NCBI RefSeq assembly: GCF_039542035.1
Contig: NZ_BAABHJ010000011.1
Location: 62,001 to 126,000 of the forward strand
Origin: Actinoallomurus liliacearum
GTDB lineage: Bacteria; Actinomycetota; Actinomycetes; Streptosporangiales; Streptosporangiaceae
Direction of reading: 5' to 3'
Length of the DNA stretch: 64,000 nt
Position 1 is the stretch's first letter, and every line of letters starts with the position of its first letter. The position numbers were made by a program, and so were the translations under genes. The notes below the pieces were generated by a model, which saw only the letters and a program-made list of their open reading frames with translations, was not told the DNA's origin and ran no database searches. Positions 1-10,204 of this stretch are shown here, piece after piece.

Positions 1-507
1 GAACAGGCGCGCGGCGAGTTCGTGCGCCTCGGCGAGCGGCCCGGCCGCGCCCGGCCCGAGCTCGCTCGACGCCAGGCGAGCCTCGCCGATCAGGCCCGGC
101 AGGACCCCGACGAGCCGCCTCAGGTTCCCCGCCCGGTAGTCGCGCCAGGCGGCGTCGACGGCGGCGTTCAGCTCGGCGAGGTCGGGGGCCTCGCCGGCGT
201 CGTCGGCGTCCATGCCGGGCATCGAGTCCGCCGACGCGACGACGTCGCGGACCTGTCGGACGTCGTCGGGCATGGCCGGGGCGCGCTCCTCGGGCCGCCG
301 GCCGCCGAGCAGCCGGGAGATCCCGACGTTCAGCGCGTCCGCGAGCCTGGTCAGCGAGGTGTAACGCGCCGTCTGCCGCCGGCCGTGCTCGAGCTTCTCG
401 ATCAGGTCGACGTCCACTCCGGAGTCGTCCGCGAGTTCCTGCCGGGTCAGGGAGCGCCCTTCGCGGAGCGACCTGAGCCGGTCACCGATGTTGTCGGGCT
501 CGGACAC
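1..507 (-). CDS. XRE-family helix-turn-helix regulator (C-terminal end outside the window)
   Basis: This gene runs off the left edge; 169 residues are visible. The start is GTG at 507, with an AGGGGG ribosome-binding site a few bases upstream. Residues about 6-65 form an XRE/Cro-type helix-turn-helix (the frame reads IGDRLRSLREGRSLTRQELA, followed by the recognition helix and a conserved LADALNVGISRLLGG end). Residues 66 onward are helical and alanine-rich (for example LAELNAAVDAAWRDYRAGNL), as in actinomycete XRE proteins with a TPR-like C-terminal half. It is divergent from the Gfo/Idh gene and probably regulates from the shared region. Its ligand and targets are unknown. Confidence 0.8.
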   Translation of the reverse strand, partial: MSEPDNIGDRLRSLREGRSLTRQELADDSGVDVDLIEKLEHGRRQTARYTSLTRLADALNVGISRLLGGRRPEERAPAMPDDVRQVRDVVASADSMPGMDADDAGEAPDLAELNAAVDAAWRDYRAGNLRRLVGVLPGLIGEARLASSELGPGAAGPLAEAHELAARLF

Positions 508-643
508 TGTTCTGCACCCCCTGGTGCCATCTGCGCTCCGATGCGGCGCTGCAATTAAGGCTATGACCGAATTATCCAGAGCGGAATGCCTCAAACCGGA
601 TATCGGGCGCTGGTCGAGAACCTTCGGAGCCTATGGTGGAGGT

Positions 644-1510
644 GTGGAGGTCACGGTCGGCCTCGCCGGCGCGGATCACCGGGCCGCAGAGGCCTACGCC
701 CCGTCGATCGCGGCGCATCCGGACCTTGTGTTCGCCGGCGTATGGGCGCCGTCGCCGCAGGACGCGCGGCGGCTCGCCGAACGCCACGCCGTTCGGGACT
801 TCGCCCGGCACGACGACATGGTCCGGGAGTGCGACGCCATCGTGTACGCGCTGCCGCCGGCCGCTCAGGCCGAGCTCGCCCTGATGGCGCTGGGCCACGG
901 CAGGGCCGTCCTTCTCGGCCGGCCGATCGCCGGCGACCTCGCGGGGGCGGAGCGCCTGGCGATCGCGGCGCGGACCACGGGCGCCCCGACCCAGGTGGCC
1001 CTGACCTGGCGCTACGCGTCCGCCGTACGGGAGTTCCTCGCCCAGGAGGTACGACGGACGCGGCCGCGCGGCGGAACCGGACGGTGCGTCGCCGCCCCGC
1101 CGATGCCCGCGCTACCGGCCGAACGCGGCGTGCTCCGGACCCTCGGACCCGACCTGATCGACCTGCTCGACGCCGCCCTCGGGCGCGCCCTCGCCGTACA
1201 CGCGCGCGTCGACTCGTCGGGATGGACGGGGCTGACGCTGGAACACCCGGGCGGCCGGTTCAGTGAGGCGTTCCTGTTCCCCACCGACGACGCCGGATCG
1301 CACCGCGCCGACGCGGAGGTCTTCGGGCCCGGTGGGGTGGCGGAGCTGGACTGCGCCGCCGCGGTCGGACGGGACGCGTACGACACGATGATCGCGGAGT
1401 TCGTCGAGGCGATCCACGACGGCAGGCCGCATGAGCTCGACGTGCGCCACGGCCTGCACCTGCAACAGGTGATCGAAGAGGCCGACATGAAGGTGCTCGC
1501 CGGTCAGTGA
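644..1510 (+). CDS. Gfo/Idh/MocA-family oxidoreductase
   Basis: The product is a 288-residue NAD(P)-binding oxidoreductase of the Gfo/Idh/MocA family. The N-terminal Rossmann part begins VEVTVGLAGADHRAAEAYAP and continues with the family-typical GVWAPSPQDARRLAERHAV. An EKP-like catalytic motif is not obvious, because the equivalent segment reads LLGRPIAG, so the enzyme may have a changed or lost activity. I chose GTG 644 because the Rossmann strand starts immediately after it; ATG 563 is in frame but adds 27 residues that look non-coding. It is divergent from the XRE gene. Substrate unknown. Confidence 0.72.
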   Translation: MEVTVGLAGADHRAAEAYAPSIAAHPDLVFAGVWAPSPQDARRLAERHAVRDFARHDDMVRECDAIVYALPPAAQAELALMALGHGRAVLLGRPIAGDLAGAERLAIAARTTGAPTQVALTWRYASAVREFLAQEVRRTRPRGGTGRCVAAPPMPALPAERGVLRTLGPDLIDLLDAALGRALAVHARVDSSGWTGLTLEHPGGRFSEAFLFPTDDAGSHRADAEVFGPGGVAELDCAAAVGRDAYDTMIAEFVEAIHDGRPHELDVRHGLHLQQVIEEADMKVLAGQ

Positions 1511-2148
1511 GAGCCTCTGCCCATCCTGCTCAGTGAACGGATCTTGAACCGGCGGAGCGAGAGCTCCAGGGGCAGGAAGCCGTCCCGGCCGCGCTCGCCG
1601 AGGCCCCGGCCGAACAGGTACTCGCGGGCCAGCGCCAGGCCGAACTCCTCGTAGTCGAACGGCAGGGGCACGTCGGGCGCACCCTCGTCGATCGCCTTCC
1701 AGAAGGGCGCCTCCGCCGGGAGCCGCTCGCCCAGGTCGACGACGACGCCGTCCTCGGCCGTGACGAACACGTCGCGGCGCGGCCGGTCGCCGGCGTACCA
1801 CCGGAACCAGCACCCCGACACCATGCTGTGCAGGACGAGCACGCCGCAGGTCGAGCCGGGCAGCGCCGCCGCGATCTGGTCGGCGAGTGTACGGGCCTGG
1901 TCGTCGACGTCGTAGAGCCGCCGGTCGCAGACGACCAGCGCGTCGCCGTACGCGCCGACGAACAGCTCGTCCTCGAACGGCCACAGCGCGAAGTCCAGGA
2001 CCGTGTCGCCGCTCTCGACGATCGCCGACTCGGGGTAGAGCCGCCGCGCCAGGTCGGCGGCGGCGTCCGGGTCCGGGGTCAGGCCCTGCCGGAACGCCCG
2101 GACCGGATCGTCAACGCTCGCACACGCGAGCGCGATGGACCACGCCAT
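1504..2148 (-). CDS. DUF6928-family protein
   Basis: This 214-residue protein fits the actinobacterial DUF6928 family by pattern: an N-terminal LARRLYP segment, a central strand pair ending VVCDRRLYDVD, VLVLHSMVSGCWFRWY, then a C-terminal LPFDYEEFGLALAREYLFG. No catalytic motif is apparent, there is no signal peptide or membrane segment, and the function of the family is unknown. The start at 2148 is favoured over one eight codons upstream because AGGAGGGA lies nine to ten bases before it. The last codons overlap the 3' end of the convergent Gfo/Idh gene by 7 bp. It follows pdxS on the same strand, where pdxT is often found. Confidence 0.7.
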   Translation of the reverse strand: MAWSIALACASVDDPVRAFRQGLTPDPDAAADLARRLYPESAIVESGDTVLDFALWPFEDELFVGAYGDALVVCDRRLYDVDDQARTLADQIAAALPGSTCGVLVLHSMVSGCWFRWYAGDRPRRDVFVTAEDGVVVDLGERLPAEAPFWKAIDEGAPDVPLPFDYEEFGLALAREYLFGRGLGERGRDGFLPLELSLRRFKIRSLSRMGRGSH

Positions 2149-2289
2149 GGGTCTCGTCCCTCCTGCGGCCACTGCACGGGTACCGCGGAAGCGTCACGCC
2201 GCCGGGCCCAGTCAGGGTAGCCCGCCGACGCCGGACTGGGGAGGGCCCGACCGTGCCGGGATCTTGCGCGCCCGGGTGACGGGCCCTCC

Positions 2290-2310
2290 GGGCCCCCTGG
2301 CCGGGGGCCC
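2290..2310 (-). terminator. Hairpin downstream of pdxS
   Basis: GGGCCCCC and GGGGGCCC form a perfect 8-bp stem with a 5-nt loop, about 55 nt past the pdxS stop codon. There is no U tract, which is common for high-GC actinomycete terminators. It could end pdxS transcription before the DUF6928 gene. Confidence 0.45.
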
Positions 2311-2364
2311 CTTCTCCAGGATGCTCGGTCCTCATGCCCGGACGGCGACGCGGGCCCGTCGTCC

Positions 2365-3282
<918 letters not shown>

Positions 3283-3386
3283 GGGCTACCTCTTAGGAGA
3301 AATCGATCACGCTTGTCGCTCTCCATGGTAGTTCCAGGTGGGAGGGGCCGGTGCCGGGCTCCGCCGAGGCCCGATCATGCCCGCGT

Positions 3387-4427
3387 TCACGGGGTGACGG
3401 GACGGCCCGCGTTCACGAGGACGACCCAGACCTGGCCGGGCGCGAACGTCATCGGCTGCCCCGACGGGGTGGTGAAGGTCGTGCCCTGATCCTCGGCCGC
3501 GCGGGACCAGCGGGCGTCGTACGCCTTGCCGTCGCGCAGCACCGTCGCGGTGCCGCTCCCCACCGTCTGCACCAGGGGCGTGTAGTTGCCCAGGAAGTCG
3601 TGGAACTGCGACCGGGTCGTGCGGACCCGCTGGACCACGACCGTCTGGCCGCCGAGCCGCCCGCCTTCGGCGGCCTGGTCCGGACGGCCGTCCTGCGACA
3701 CGAGCCAGCGGTGTTCCTTGGCCGACCAGCGGAATTCGAGCGTCGCCGACGGGTAGCGCGCGGTGTAGGACGTCGTCGGGGTGCCGCCCGACGGTGCGGT
3801 CCCGAACCGGAAGCCGATGTCCCGGGCCTTCGTCGCTCCGGGGGCGCCGGCGAGCAGCTGTTGTGGTGACGCGTACAGGTTGTACGGAGCGGGATGCGGT
3901 CCGAGCCGGGTGTAGGCGGCGGATGCCTTGTCCGGGGACACGTCGATCAGCGGCGCCCGGGCGAGGTAGGGCTTCATCTTGCTCTGCACGCCGGAGTAGG
4001 CGAAGGCGGGGCGGCCGAACTGCGGCAGGATGTGCAGGTCCGAGATCCGGGCGCTGCGGACCGGCCCGACCCGGGGCGGAAGGGTCGAGGAGTAGACCGC
4101 CATGATGCGGGACAGACCGCCCTCGACCTGCTCGACGTAGATGATGTCCGCCGAGCGAAGGCCGCGCTGCGGCTTCGCGGATCGGGTGTTGTCGACCTTC
4201 ACCGCCAGAACGGGGCCGTTCCGGGCGCCCGGCCGGCCGGTGAACGGATGGACGGCCCGGGCCGACGGGGAGGGGGTGGCGGACACCGCCGGGGTGGGGG
4301 TGCCCACGGCCCGCGGCGGGGCGGCGCTGTTCGGCTCGCTGGAACACGCCGAGAACGTCAGGACGGTGAGCGCGGCCGTGCTCAGCACGGCGGCGCGTGG
4401 ACCTTTATGCGGCTGGAGAACGGACAT
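3387..4427 (-). CDS. DUF3048 (YerB-like) lipoprotein
   Basis: This 346-residue exported lipoprotein has a DUF3048 domain. The signal peptide ends in a lipobox (TFSAC) with Cys28, followed by a Ser/Pro/Thr-rich linker to about residue 60. The DUF3048 core then runs through the typical AVKVDNTRSAKPQRGL, ADIIYVEQVEGGLSR, VGPVRSARISDL, and PAFAYSGVQ segments. The start at 4427 has GGAGAGGA seven bases upstream; an in-frame start 26 codons earlier would precede a poor signal sequence. It lies between the LemA-like/PimA operon and pdxS. The molecular function of DUF3048 is unknown; it acts outside the membrane, anchored by lipid. Confidence 0.88.
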   Translation of the reverse strand: MSVLQPHKGPRAAVLSTAALTVLTFSACSSEPNSAAPPRAVGTPTPAVSATPSPSARAVHPFTGRPGARNGPVLAVKVDNTRSAKPQRGLRSADIIYVEQVEGGLSRIMAVYSSTLPPRVGPVRSARISDLHILPQFGRPAFAYSGVQSKMKPYLARAPLIDVSPDKASAAYTRLGPHPAPYNLYASPQQLLAGAPGATKARDIGFRFGTAPSGGTPTTSYTARYPSATLEFRWSAKEHRWLVSQDGRPDQAAEGGRLGGQTVVVQRVRTTRSQFHDFLGNYTPLVQTVGSGTATVLRDGKAYDARWSRAAEDQGTTFTTPSGQPMTFAPGQVWVVLVNAGRPVTP

Positions 4428-4514
4428 GAGGCGTCCTCTCCCACTATTCCGGGAAAGGGCCAGACTAGCCGAACGGCTCGTCCGCCGACGGCACCGCCCG
4501 CGCATCCGGGCCGG

Positions 4515-5072
4515 TCAGCGCGCTGGTACCGCTCCGGCCGAGGTCTCCGGCGGGGCGTCGTCGATCTCGAAGAACTCCGGGAGCGGCGCCCGGCCGGCCA
4601 GGTGCAGCAGGCGCGGCAGGAGTTTGCGCCGCGCCGTGCGCGTCGCGGTCACCGCGTTGTTGTAGAAACTGCGCGCGTACGCCGCCTTCCGCGCGGCGGC
4701 GTCGAGCTCCTCGAGCAGGGCCGCGCCGTCCCCGCGGCCGGCCAGGGTGTCGCGGAAGCCCGGCTGCTCGATGACGGCCCGTAGCGCGCGGGACAGGTCG
4801 CTCTCGGCGAACTCCCGGTTGTCGGCGTCGGCGATGCGGGCCTCGTGCGCGGCCGCGGCCAGCAGCAGGCTGGTGGCCGGGTCGAGGAGGCGGGAGGCGG
4901 CGAGCTCCAGGGCGACCGCCGCGCGCCGGACGAGCGCGACGTCGAGCCCGGCGCGCGCGGTCTCCAGGCGCACGTGCAGCCGGTCGATGCGGGTGGCGCG
5001 CCAGGAGACGTAGACGCCCAGCAGGATGACGACCGCGGCGGCGAGCGCGATGTTGAGCAGGACGTGGTACAT
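4515..5072 (-). CDS. LemA-like single-pass membrane protein
   Basis: The 185-residue protein has one N-terminal membrane span (residues about 4-23, then SWRATR facing the cytoplasm) and a helical domain. The segments RIDRLHVRLETARAGLDVALVRRAAVALELA and, near the C-terminus, KAAYARSFYNNAVTATRTARRK resemble the LemA fold (helix with an RR pair, then an FYN motif). The start codon lies two bases after the pimA stop, so translation is coupled. Conserved linkage to pimA suggests an envelope role, but none can be assigned. Confidence 0.75.
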   Translation of the reverse strand: MYHVLLNIALAAAVVILLGVYVSWRATRIDRLHVRLETARAGLDVALVRRAAVALELAASRLLDPATSLLLAAAAHEARIADADNREFAESDLSRALRAVIEQPGFRDTLAGRGDGAALLEELDAAARKAAYARSFYNNAVTATRTARRKLLPRLLHLAGRAPLPEFFEIDDAPPETSAGAVPAR

Positions 5073-5074
5073 GC

Positions 5075-6205
5075 TCAGATCGCCGACGTCTCGACGACGG
5101 TGGCGTCCCCGGCGACGGTCTCGTACACGCGTACGACGTCGCGGGCGACGGTCGACCAGTCGTAGGCGCGCACGGCCGTCTTGGCCTCCGCCGACAGCTG
5201 CTTGCGGCGGGGCGGGTCGTCCAGCAGGTCGGCCGCCGCGGCGGCCAGCGCCTCCGCGTCGCCGACCGGGAACAGCGCCCCGGCCCGGCCGTCGAGCAGC
5301 ACGCGCCGGAACGCCTCGATGTCGCTGGCGAGGATCGGCGCTCCGGCCGACATGGCCTCGGCCAGCACGATGCCGAAGCTCTCCCCGCCGGTGTTGGGCG
5401 CGACGAACACGTCGACGGAGTGCAGCGCGCGGACCTTTTCGGCCTCACTGACCAGGCCGAGCATGACGACCCGGTCGCGAAGACCCGGTGAGACCCGGGC
5501 GAGGATCTCCTCCTCGTCACCGGGCCCGGCCAGCAGCAGCCGCAGCCGAGGCCGTCGCCGGCCGAGGATCTCGAAGGCGGACAGCAGGATCGGCAGGCCC
5601 TTGCGCTGCTCGTCCATGCGGCCGAGGAAGCCGAGCGCGCCGTCGTCTCCGGGCCAGCCGGGCAGCGGCTCGGCCATGGCGTAGCGCTCGGTGGTCACGC
5701 CGTTCGGGATGAGCACGGCGTCGCCGCCGAGGTGCTCGACGAGGGTCTTGCGCGCCTTCTCCGACACCGCGATCCGCGCGGTGATCTTCTCCAGGGCGCT
5801 CTGCAGGATCGGGCCGGCCGCCGACAGCGCACGGGACCGCTCGAATGAGGCGTGGAAGGTGCCGACGATGGGCCCGTCGGCGGCCCAGCAGGCCAGGACG
5901 CCGAGCGAGGGGGCGGCCGGCTCGTGCACGTGGAGGACGTCGAACCCGCCCTCCCGGATCCAGCGGCGCACCCGGCTCGCGGACAGGAACCCGAACGCCA
6001 GCCGCGCCACCGAGCCGTTGTAGGGCACCGGCACGGCGCGGCCCGCGGAGACGACGTACCAGGGCAGCGGCGTGTCGTCGTCGGCGGGCGCGATCACCGA
6101 CACCTCGTGGCCGAGCGCGACCAGCGCCTCGGCGAGGTCACGGACGTGCTGCTGGACGCCGCCGGGAACGTCCCAGGTGTAGGGACAGACGATCCCGATC
6201 TTCAT
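5075..6205 (-). CDS. pimA: Phosphatidyl-myo-inositol alpha-mannosyltransferase PimA
   Basis: PimA (376 residues, GT4, GT-B fold) transfers the first mannose from GDP-mannose to phosphatidylinositol on the inner face of the membrane. All hallmark residues are visible: the glycine loop PGGVQQHV (about 14-21), His118 in FHASF, Arg196 and Lys202 in GRMDEQRKGL, and the EX7E pair Glu275/Glu283 in GGESFGIVLAEAMSAGAP. Numbering matches the mycobacterial enzyme almost exactly. It lies 47 nt downstream of the acyltransferase gene and overlaps functionally with pgsA and patA in one operon. Confidence 0.96.
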   Translation of the reverse strand: MKIGIVCPYTWDVPGGVQQHVRDLAEALVALGHEVSVIAPADDDTPLPWYVVSAGRAVPVPYNGSVARLAFGFLSASRVRRWIREGGFDVLHVHEPAAPSLGVLACWAADGPIVGTFHASFERSRALSAAGPILQSALEKITARIAVSEKARKTLVEHLGGDAVLIPNGVTTERYAMAEPLPGWPGDDGALGFLGRMDEQRKGLPILLSAFEILGRRRPRLRLLLAGPGDEEEILARVSPGLRDRVVMLGLVSEAEKVRALHSVDVFVAPNTGGESFGIVLAEAMSAGAPILASDIEAFRRVLLDGRAGALFPVGDAEALAAAAADLLDDPPRRKQLSAEAKTAVRAYDWSTVARDVVRVYETVAGDATVVETSAI

Positions 6206-6252
6206 CGACCGCCCGTCCTTCCCACCGCCCGTGCCGTCTCACTCATCTCATC

Positions 6253-7140
6253 TCACCGGAGGTCCTCGAGCCAGACCCGCTGCAGCATGTGCCAGTCCTC
6301 CGGGTGGGCGGCGATGCCGCCGGCGAAGACGTCCGCGAGGGACTGCGTCATCGCGCGGACCTTGTCCTGCCGCTCTCCCTCGTCGGGCACGGGGATCTCC
6401 TCATGGACGTGAACCGCCCAGTCGGCTCCTTCGTACCACAGGGTGACCGGGCGCAGCGCGGCGCCCGTCTCGATGGCCAGCGCGGCGGGCCCGGCGGGCA
6501 TCTTCGCGGTCTCGCCGAAGAACTCCACCTCCACGCCCGACGCGGTGAGGTCCCGGTCGGCGACCAGGCAGACCAGGCGGCCCTCGCGCAGCCGGGCGGC
6601 CAGGGTGCGGAAGACGTCGCCGTCGCCGCCGGTGGCCGGGAGCACCTCCATGCCGAGGCTCGCCCGGTAGGCGATGAACCGGTCGTACAGCGACTCGGGC
6701 CGCAGCCGCTCCATCACCGTGGTGAACGGCACCCCGGACAGCGTGATCCAGGCGCCCGCGTGATCGTAGTTGCCCATGTGCGGGAGGGCCGCGACGACGC
6801 CGCGCCCGTCGTCGACGTCCTTGCGCAGGTCCTCGATGCCGGTGATGCGCATGCCGGACAGGATCCGCTCCCGCCGGGTCGCGGGCAGCCGGAACGCCTC
6901 CATCCAGTAGCGCATGTACGCGCGCATGCCCCGGCGGCTCAGCTCGCGCAGGTCCTCTTCGGAGACGTCCGGGCCGACGACCCGGCGGAGGTTCTTCTCC
7001 AACTGCAGCACGCCGCGGCCGCGCTGCCGCCAGGTCCGGTCGGCGATCAGCAGGAAGATGTCCCGGGCGACCGGCTCGGGCAGCCGGCGGACCGCCGCCC
7101 AGCCCAGCGCGTACGCCGCGTCCGCCGCCTCGTCCCTCAT
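6253..7140 (-). CDS. PatA-type phosphatidylinositol mannoside acyltransferase
   Basis: The 295-residue protein belongs to the LpxL/HtrB-like lysophospholipid acyltransferases. In actinobacteria the pimA-linked member (PatA) acylates the mannose of PIM. The HX4D motif is His121-Asp126 in LPHMGNYDHAG; RYWMEAFRLP and the VADRDLTASGVEVEFFG segment also fit the family. The start codon at 7140 overlaps the pgsA stop (ATGA), so the two are co-translated. Assignment to PatA rests on neighbours as well as sequence. Confidence 0.92.
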   Translation of the reverse strand: MRDEAADAAYALGWAAVRRLPEPVARDIFLLIADRTWRQRGRGVLQLEKNLRRVVGPDVSEEDLRELSRRGMRAYMRYWMEAFRLPATRRERILSGMRITGIEDLRKDVDDGRGVVAALPHMGNYDHAGAWITLSGVPFTTVMERLRPESLYDRFIAYRASLGMEVLPATGGDGDVFRTLAARLREGRLVCLVADRDLTASGVEVEFFGETAKMPAGPAALAIETGAALRPVTLWYEGADWAVHVHEEIPVPDEGERQDKVRAMTQSLADVFAGGIAAHPEDWHMLQRVWLEDLR

Positions 7141-7760
7141 GACGGCTCGCTCACCTCGAGCACCTCGAGCTGGCGGCGCACCGCCACGAACCGCTGCACG
7201 ACGGTGATGGCGCTGGCCACGGCGAGGAGCCAGAGCCCGATGGCCAGGACGTACGGGACGCCGAGCCCGTCGAGGCCGATCGCGACGAGGCTGACGATCA
7301 GCCGCTCGCCGCGCTCGGCGATGCCCACGGTGGCGCCAACGCCGATGCCCTCGGCGCGCGCCCGCGCGTACGAGACCAGCGCGCCGGACACGAGGCAGAA
7401 CAGCGCGAGGCCGATCATCAGCAGGTCCTGGTGGTCCTGCCGGGCGAAGTAGAAGATCAGCCCGGAGAAGATCGCCGCGTCGGACACCCGGTCCATGTTG
7501 GAGTCGAGGAAGGCGCCGAAGCGGCTCGTCTTCCCCGTCACCCTCGCCACGGCGCCGTCGAACATGTCGAAGAACACGAACACCGTGATGACGACGGTTC
7601 CCCAGAAGAACTCGCCGCGCGGGTAGAAGCCGAGCGCGCCGCCGACGACGCCGAGCGTGCCGATGAGGGTGATCGCGTTCGGAGTGAGACCTGTGCGGGC
7701 CAGCGCCCTGCCCACCGGCGTGATCACACGCGAAAGGGCCGGCCGCAACTGGTTGAGCAT
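7137..7760 (-). CDS. pgsA: Phosphatidylinositol phosphate synthase (CDP-alcohol phosphatidyltransferase)
   Basis: This 207-residue integral membrane enzyme joins CDP-diacylglycerol to inositol 1-phosphate, the first step to PI and PIMs. The CDP-alcohol phosphatidyltransferase motif is complete: Asp65, Asp68-Gly69, Ala-Arg, Gly82, Asp86 and Asp90 (DMFDGAVAR then FGAFLDSNMD). Several hydrophobic spans follow. I start at ATG 7760 because AGAGG sits six bases before it; in-frame ATGs at 7766 and 7796 are possible. It is the first gene of the PIM operon, divergent from the EF-G2 gene. Confidence 0.93.
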   Translation of the reverse strand: MLNQLRPALSRVITPVGRALARTGLTPNAITLIGTLGVVGGALGFYPRGEFFWGTVVITVFVFFDMFDGAVARVTGKTSRFGAFLDSNMDRVSDAAIFSGLIFYFARQDHQDLLMIGLALFCLVSGALVSYARARAEGIGVGATVGIAERGERLIVSLVAIGLDGLGVPYVLAIGLWLLAVASAITVVQRFVAVRRQLEVLEVSEPS

Positions 7761-7993
7761 TGCCATCCTCTGATCGTCTTCTGGCCGCGATTTCATCGCC
7801 CCGTGGCCGTAGCCGCGCCATCCCCCGGGCGGGCCAATCGTAGTGCGTGGCGTCGGTGCAGGTGGGAACGGCTCATATCAGGTAGGCCTCAACCCGATCC
7901 TGGTCACCCCTTGTGATATGTGGCCGGGACGGTAATGGTGGTGACCACGGGTGTGGCGCCCGTCACACCCATCCGTCCTTTGGAGGTGGGCAC

Positions 7994-10138
7994 GTGGCGG
8001 ACAAGACAGCTCCCCAAGCCGCCGGTAGGGCACCGACGGTCGACCAGCCGGACAAGATTCGCAACATCGCGCTGGTCGGCCACTCCGGAGCGGGTAAGAC
8101 GACGCTCGTCGAGGCGCTGCTCGCTGCGACCGGTACCATCCAGCGGCCCGGTCGCGTCGAGGACGGCTCGACGGTCAGTGACCATGACGAGGTCGAGATT
8201 CGCCAGCAGCGCTCGGTGAACCTCTCGCTCGCCTCGTTCACGCACGCGGGGATCAAGATCAACCTCCTCGACACTCCGGGCTACGCCGACTTCGTCGGCG
8301 ACCTGCGGGCCGGGCTGCGGGCGGCCGACGCGGCACTGTTCGTGGTCTCCGCGGTCGACGGTGTCGACGGCCTCACCCGGATGCTGTGGGAGGAGTGCGC
8401 GCTGGTCGGCATGCCGCGCGCGGTCGTCATCACCAAGATCGACCAGCAGCGCGGCGACTTCGACGAGGTGCTGACCGCCTGCCAGGACGCCTTCGGCGAG
8501 GGCGTGCTGCCCTGCTACTTCCCGTGCGAGGCCGGCCTGATCGGCCTGCTCACGGGCAAGTGCTTCGACTACTCCTCCGGCGAGCGCGTCGAACGCGACC
8601 CGGACCCGGAGTTCCTGGACCGCCTCACGGAGCAGCGCGGCGCCCTCATCGAGGGGATCATCCAGGAGAGCGAGGACGAGACGCTCATGGATCGCTACAT
8701 CTCCGGGGAGCAGATCGACGTCAAGGTCCTGGTCGAGGATCTGGAGAAGGCCGTGGCGCGCGGCAGCTTCTATCCCGTACTGGCCACGTCGGTCCCGCAC
8801 GGGGACCACCCCGGGCCGGTGATCGGCATGCGCGAGCTGCTGGAGGTGATGACGCAGGCGTTCCCGTCGCCGCTCGAGCACGGCATCCCGGCGGTCACCA
8901 AGGTCGACGGCTCACCGGCGGGCGACCTGAACTGCGATCTGGGCGGGCCGCTGGTGGCCGAGGTCGTCAAGACCACCTCCGACCCGTACGTCGGCCGGAT
9001 CTCGCTGGTCCGGGTGTTCTGCGGCACGCTCCGGCCGGACGAGACCGTGCATGTCTCCGGGCACGGGCTGGAGGACCGCGGCCACGAGGACCACGACGTC
9101 GACGAACGGGTCGGCGCGATCACCTCTCCGCTGGGCAAGGCCCAGCGCACGATGTCCTCCTGCATCGCGGGGGACATCTGCGCGGTCGCAAAGCTCACCC
9201 ACGCCGAGACGGGCGACACGATCTCTTCCAAGGACGCCCCGCTGCTGATGGCGCCCTGGTCGATGCCGGATCCGCTGCTGCCGACGGCGATCCAGGCCAA
9301 GTCGAAGGCCGACGAGGACAAGCTGTCCCAGGCGCTGGCCCGGCTGGTGGCCGAGGATCCGACGCTGCGGCTGGAGAACAACTCCGAGACCCGCCAGCTC
9401 GTGCTGTGGAACATGGGCGAGGCGCACGCCGACGTGCTCCTGGACCGGCTGCACAGCCGGTACGGCGTCGAAGTGGAGACCGTGCCGCTGCGGGTTCCGC
9501 TGCGGGAGACCTTCGGCGGCAAGGCCCAGGGCCTGGGCCGGCACGTCAAGCAGAGCGGCGGGCACGGGCAGTACGGCATCTGCCACATCGACGTCGAGCC
9601 GCTGCCGTCCGGCGGCGGGTTCGAGTTCGTCGACAAGATCGTCGGCGGCGTCGTCCCGCGGCAGTTCATCCCGTCGGTCGAGAAGGGCCTGCGGATGCAG
9701 ATGGAGCGCGGGGTCATGGCGGGCTACCCGATCGTCGACGTCCGGGTCACCCTGCACGACGGCAAGGCGCACTCGGTGGACTCCTCGGACATGGCCTTCC
9801 AGACCGCCGGGCAACTGGCGCTCAAGGACGCGGCGGGCAAGACGCAGATCCTGCTGCTGGAGCCGGTCGACGAGGTGTCGGTGCTGGTCGCGGACGACTA
9901 CGTCGGCGCGGTGATGTCGGACCTGTCGTCCCGGCGCGGGCGGGTGCTCGGCACCGAGACGGTCGCCGGAGGGCGTTCGCTGATCAAGGCGGAGGTCCCG
10001 CAGTTGGAGATCACGCGGTACGCCATCGACCTGCGGTCGATGTCGCACGGCACCGGGACGTTCAGCCGCTCGTTCCTGCGGTACGAGCCGCTGCCGTCGC
10101 ACCTCGCCGAGAAGGTCGTCGCCGAGGCGAAGGAGTAG
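7994..10138 (+). CDS. fusA2: Elongation factor G-like protein EF-G2
   Basis: The 714-residue protein has the five-domain EF-G layout. G1 is GHSGAGKT (29-36), G3 is DTPGYADF (from Asp93), and G4 is TKID (147-150) instead of the canonical NKxD. This matches the EF-G2/FusA2 paralogue group of actinobacteria (such as Rv0120c), which binds GTP but is not the housekeeping translocase. Domain IV is present (KQSGGHGQYG then VPRQFIPSVEKGL). The start is GTG 7994, with GGAGG seven bases upstream; a longer frame to 7913 lacks support. Its role in translation is not established. Confidence 0.9.
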   Translation: MADKTAPQAAGRAPTVDQPDKIRNIALVGHSGAGKTTLVEALLAATGTIQRPGRVEDGSTVSDHDEVEIRQQRSVNLSLASFTHAGIKINLLDTPGYADFVGDLRAGLRAADAALFVVSAVDGVDGLTRMLWEECALVGMPRAVVITKIDQQRGDFDEVLTACQDAFGEGVLPCYFPCEAGLIGLLTGKCFDYSSGERVERDPDPEFLDRLTEQRGALIEGIIQESEDETLMDRYISGEQIDVKVLVEDLEKAVARGSFYPVLATSVPHGDHPGPVIGMRELLEVMTQAFPSPLEHGIPAVTKVDGSPAGDLNCDLGGPLVAEVVKTTSDPYVGRISLVRVFCGTLRPDETVHVSGHGLEDRGHEDHDVDERVGAITSPLGKAQRTMSSCIAGDICAVAKLTHAETGDTISSKDAPLLMAPWSMPDPLLPTAIQAKSKADEDKLSQALARLVAEDPTLRLENNSETRQLVLWNMGEAHADVLLDRLHSRYGVEVETVPLRVPLRETFGGKAQGLGRHVKQSGGHGQYGICHIDVEPLPSGGGFEFVDKIVGGVVPRQFIPSVEKGLRMQMERGVMAGYPIVDVRVTLHDGKAHSVDSSDMAFQTAGQLALKDAAGKTQILLLEPVDEVSVLVADDYVGAVMSDLSSRRGRVLGTETVAGGRSLIKAEVPQLEITRYAIDLRSMSHGTGTFSRSFLRYEPLPSHLAEKVVAEAKE

Positions 10139-10143
10139 CCCGT

Positions 10144-10186
10144 GCGCCGTGTCACCCGTACGCCCGGCGTACGGGCGACACGGCGC
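10144..10186 (+). terminator. Terminator after EF-G2
   Basis: GCGCCGTGTC pairs with GACACGGCGC, and inside it CCCGTACGCC pairs with GGCGTACGGG, giving a nearly continuous 20-bp stem that starts five bases after the EF-G2 stop codon. No U run follows. Confidence 0.75.
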
Positions 10187-10204
10187 GCCAGAGCGCCTGG
10201 GAGG

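Noticed and set aside
22..558. 178-codon plus-strand frame at the left edge
   Set aside because: The minus strand here encodes a clear XRE helix-turn-helix with its own start and ribosome-binding site; the plus frame is Pro/Arg/Gly-rich noise.
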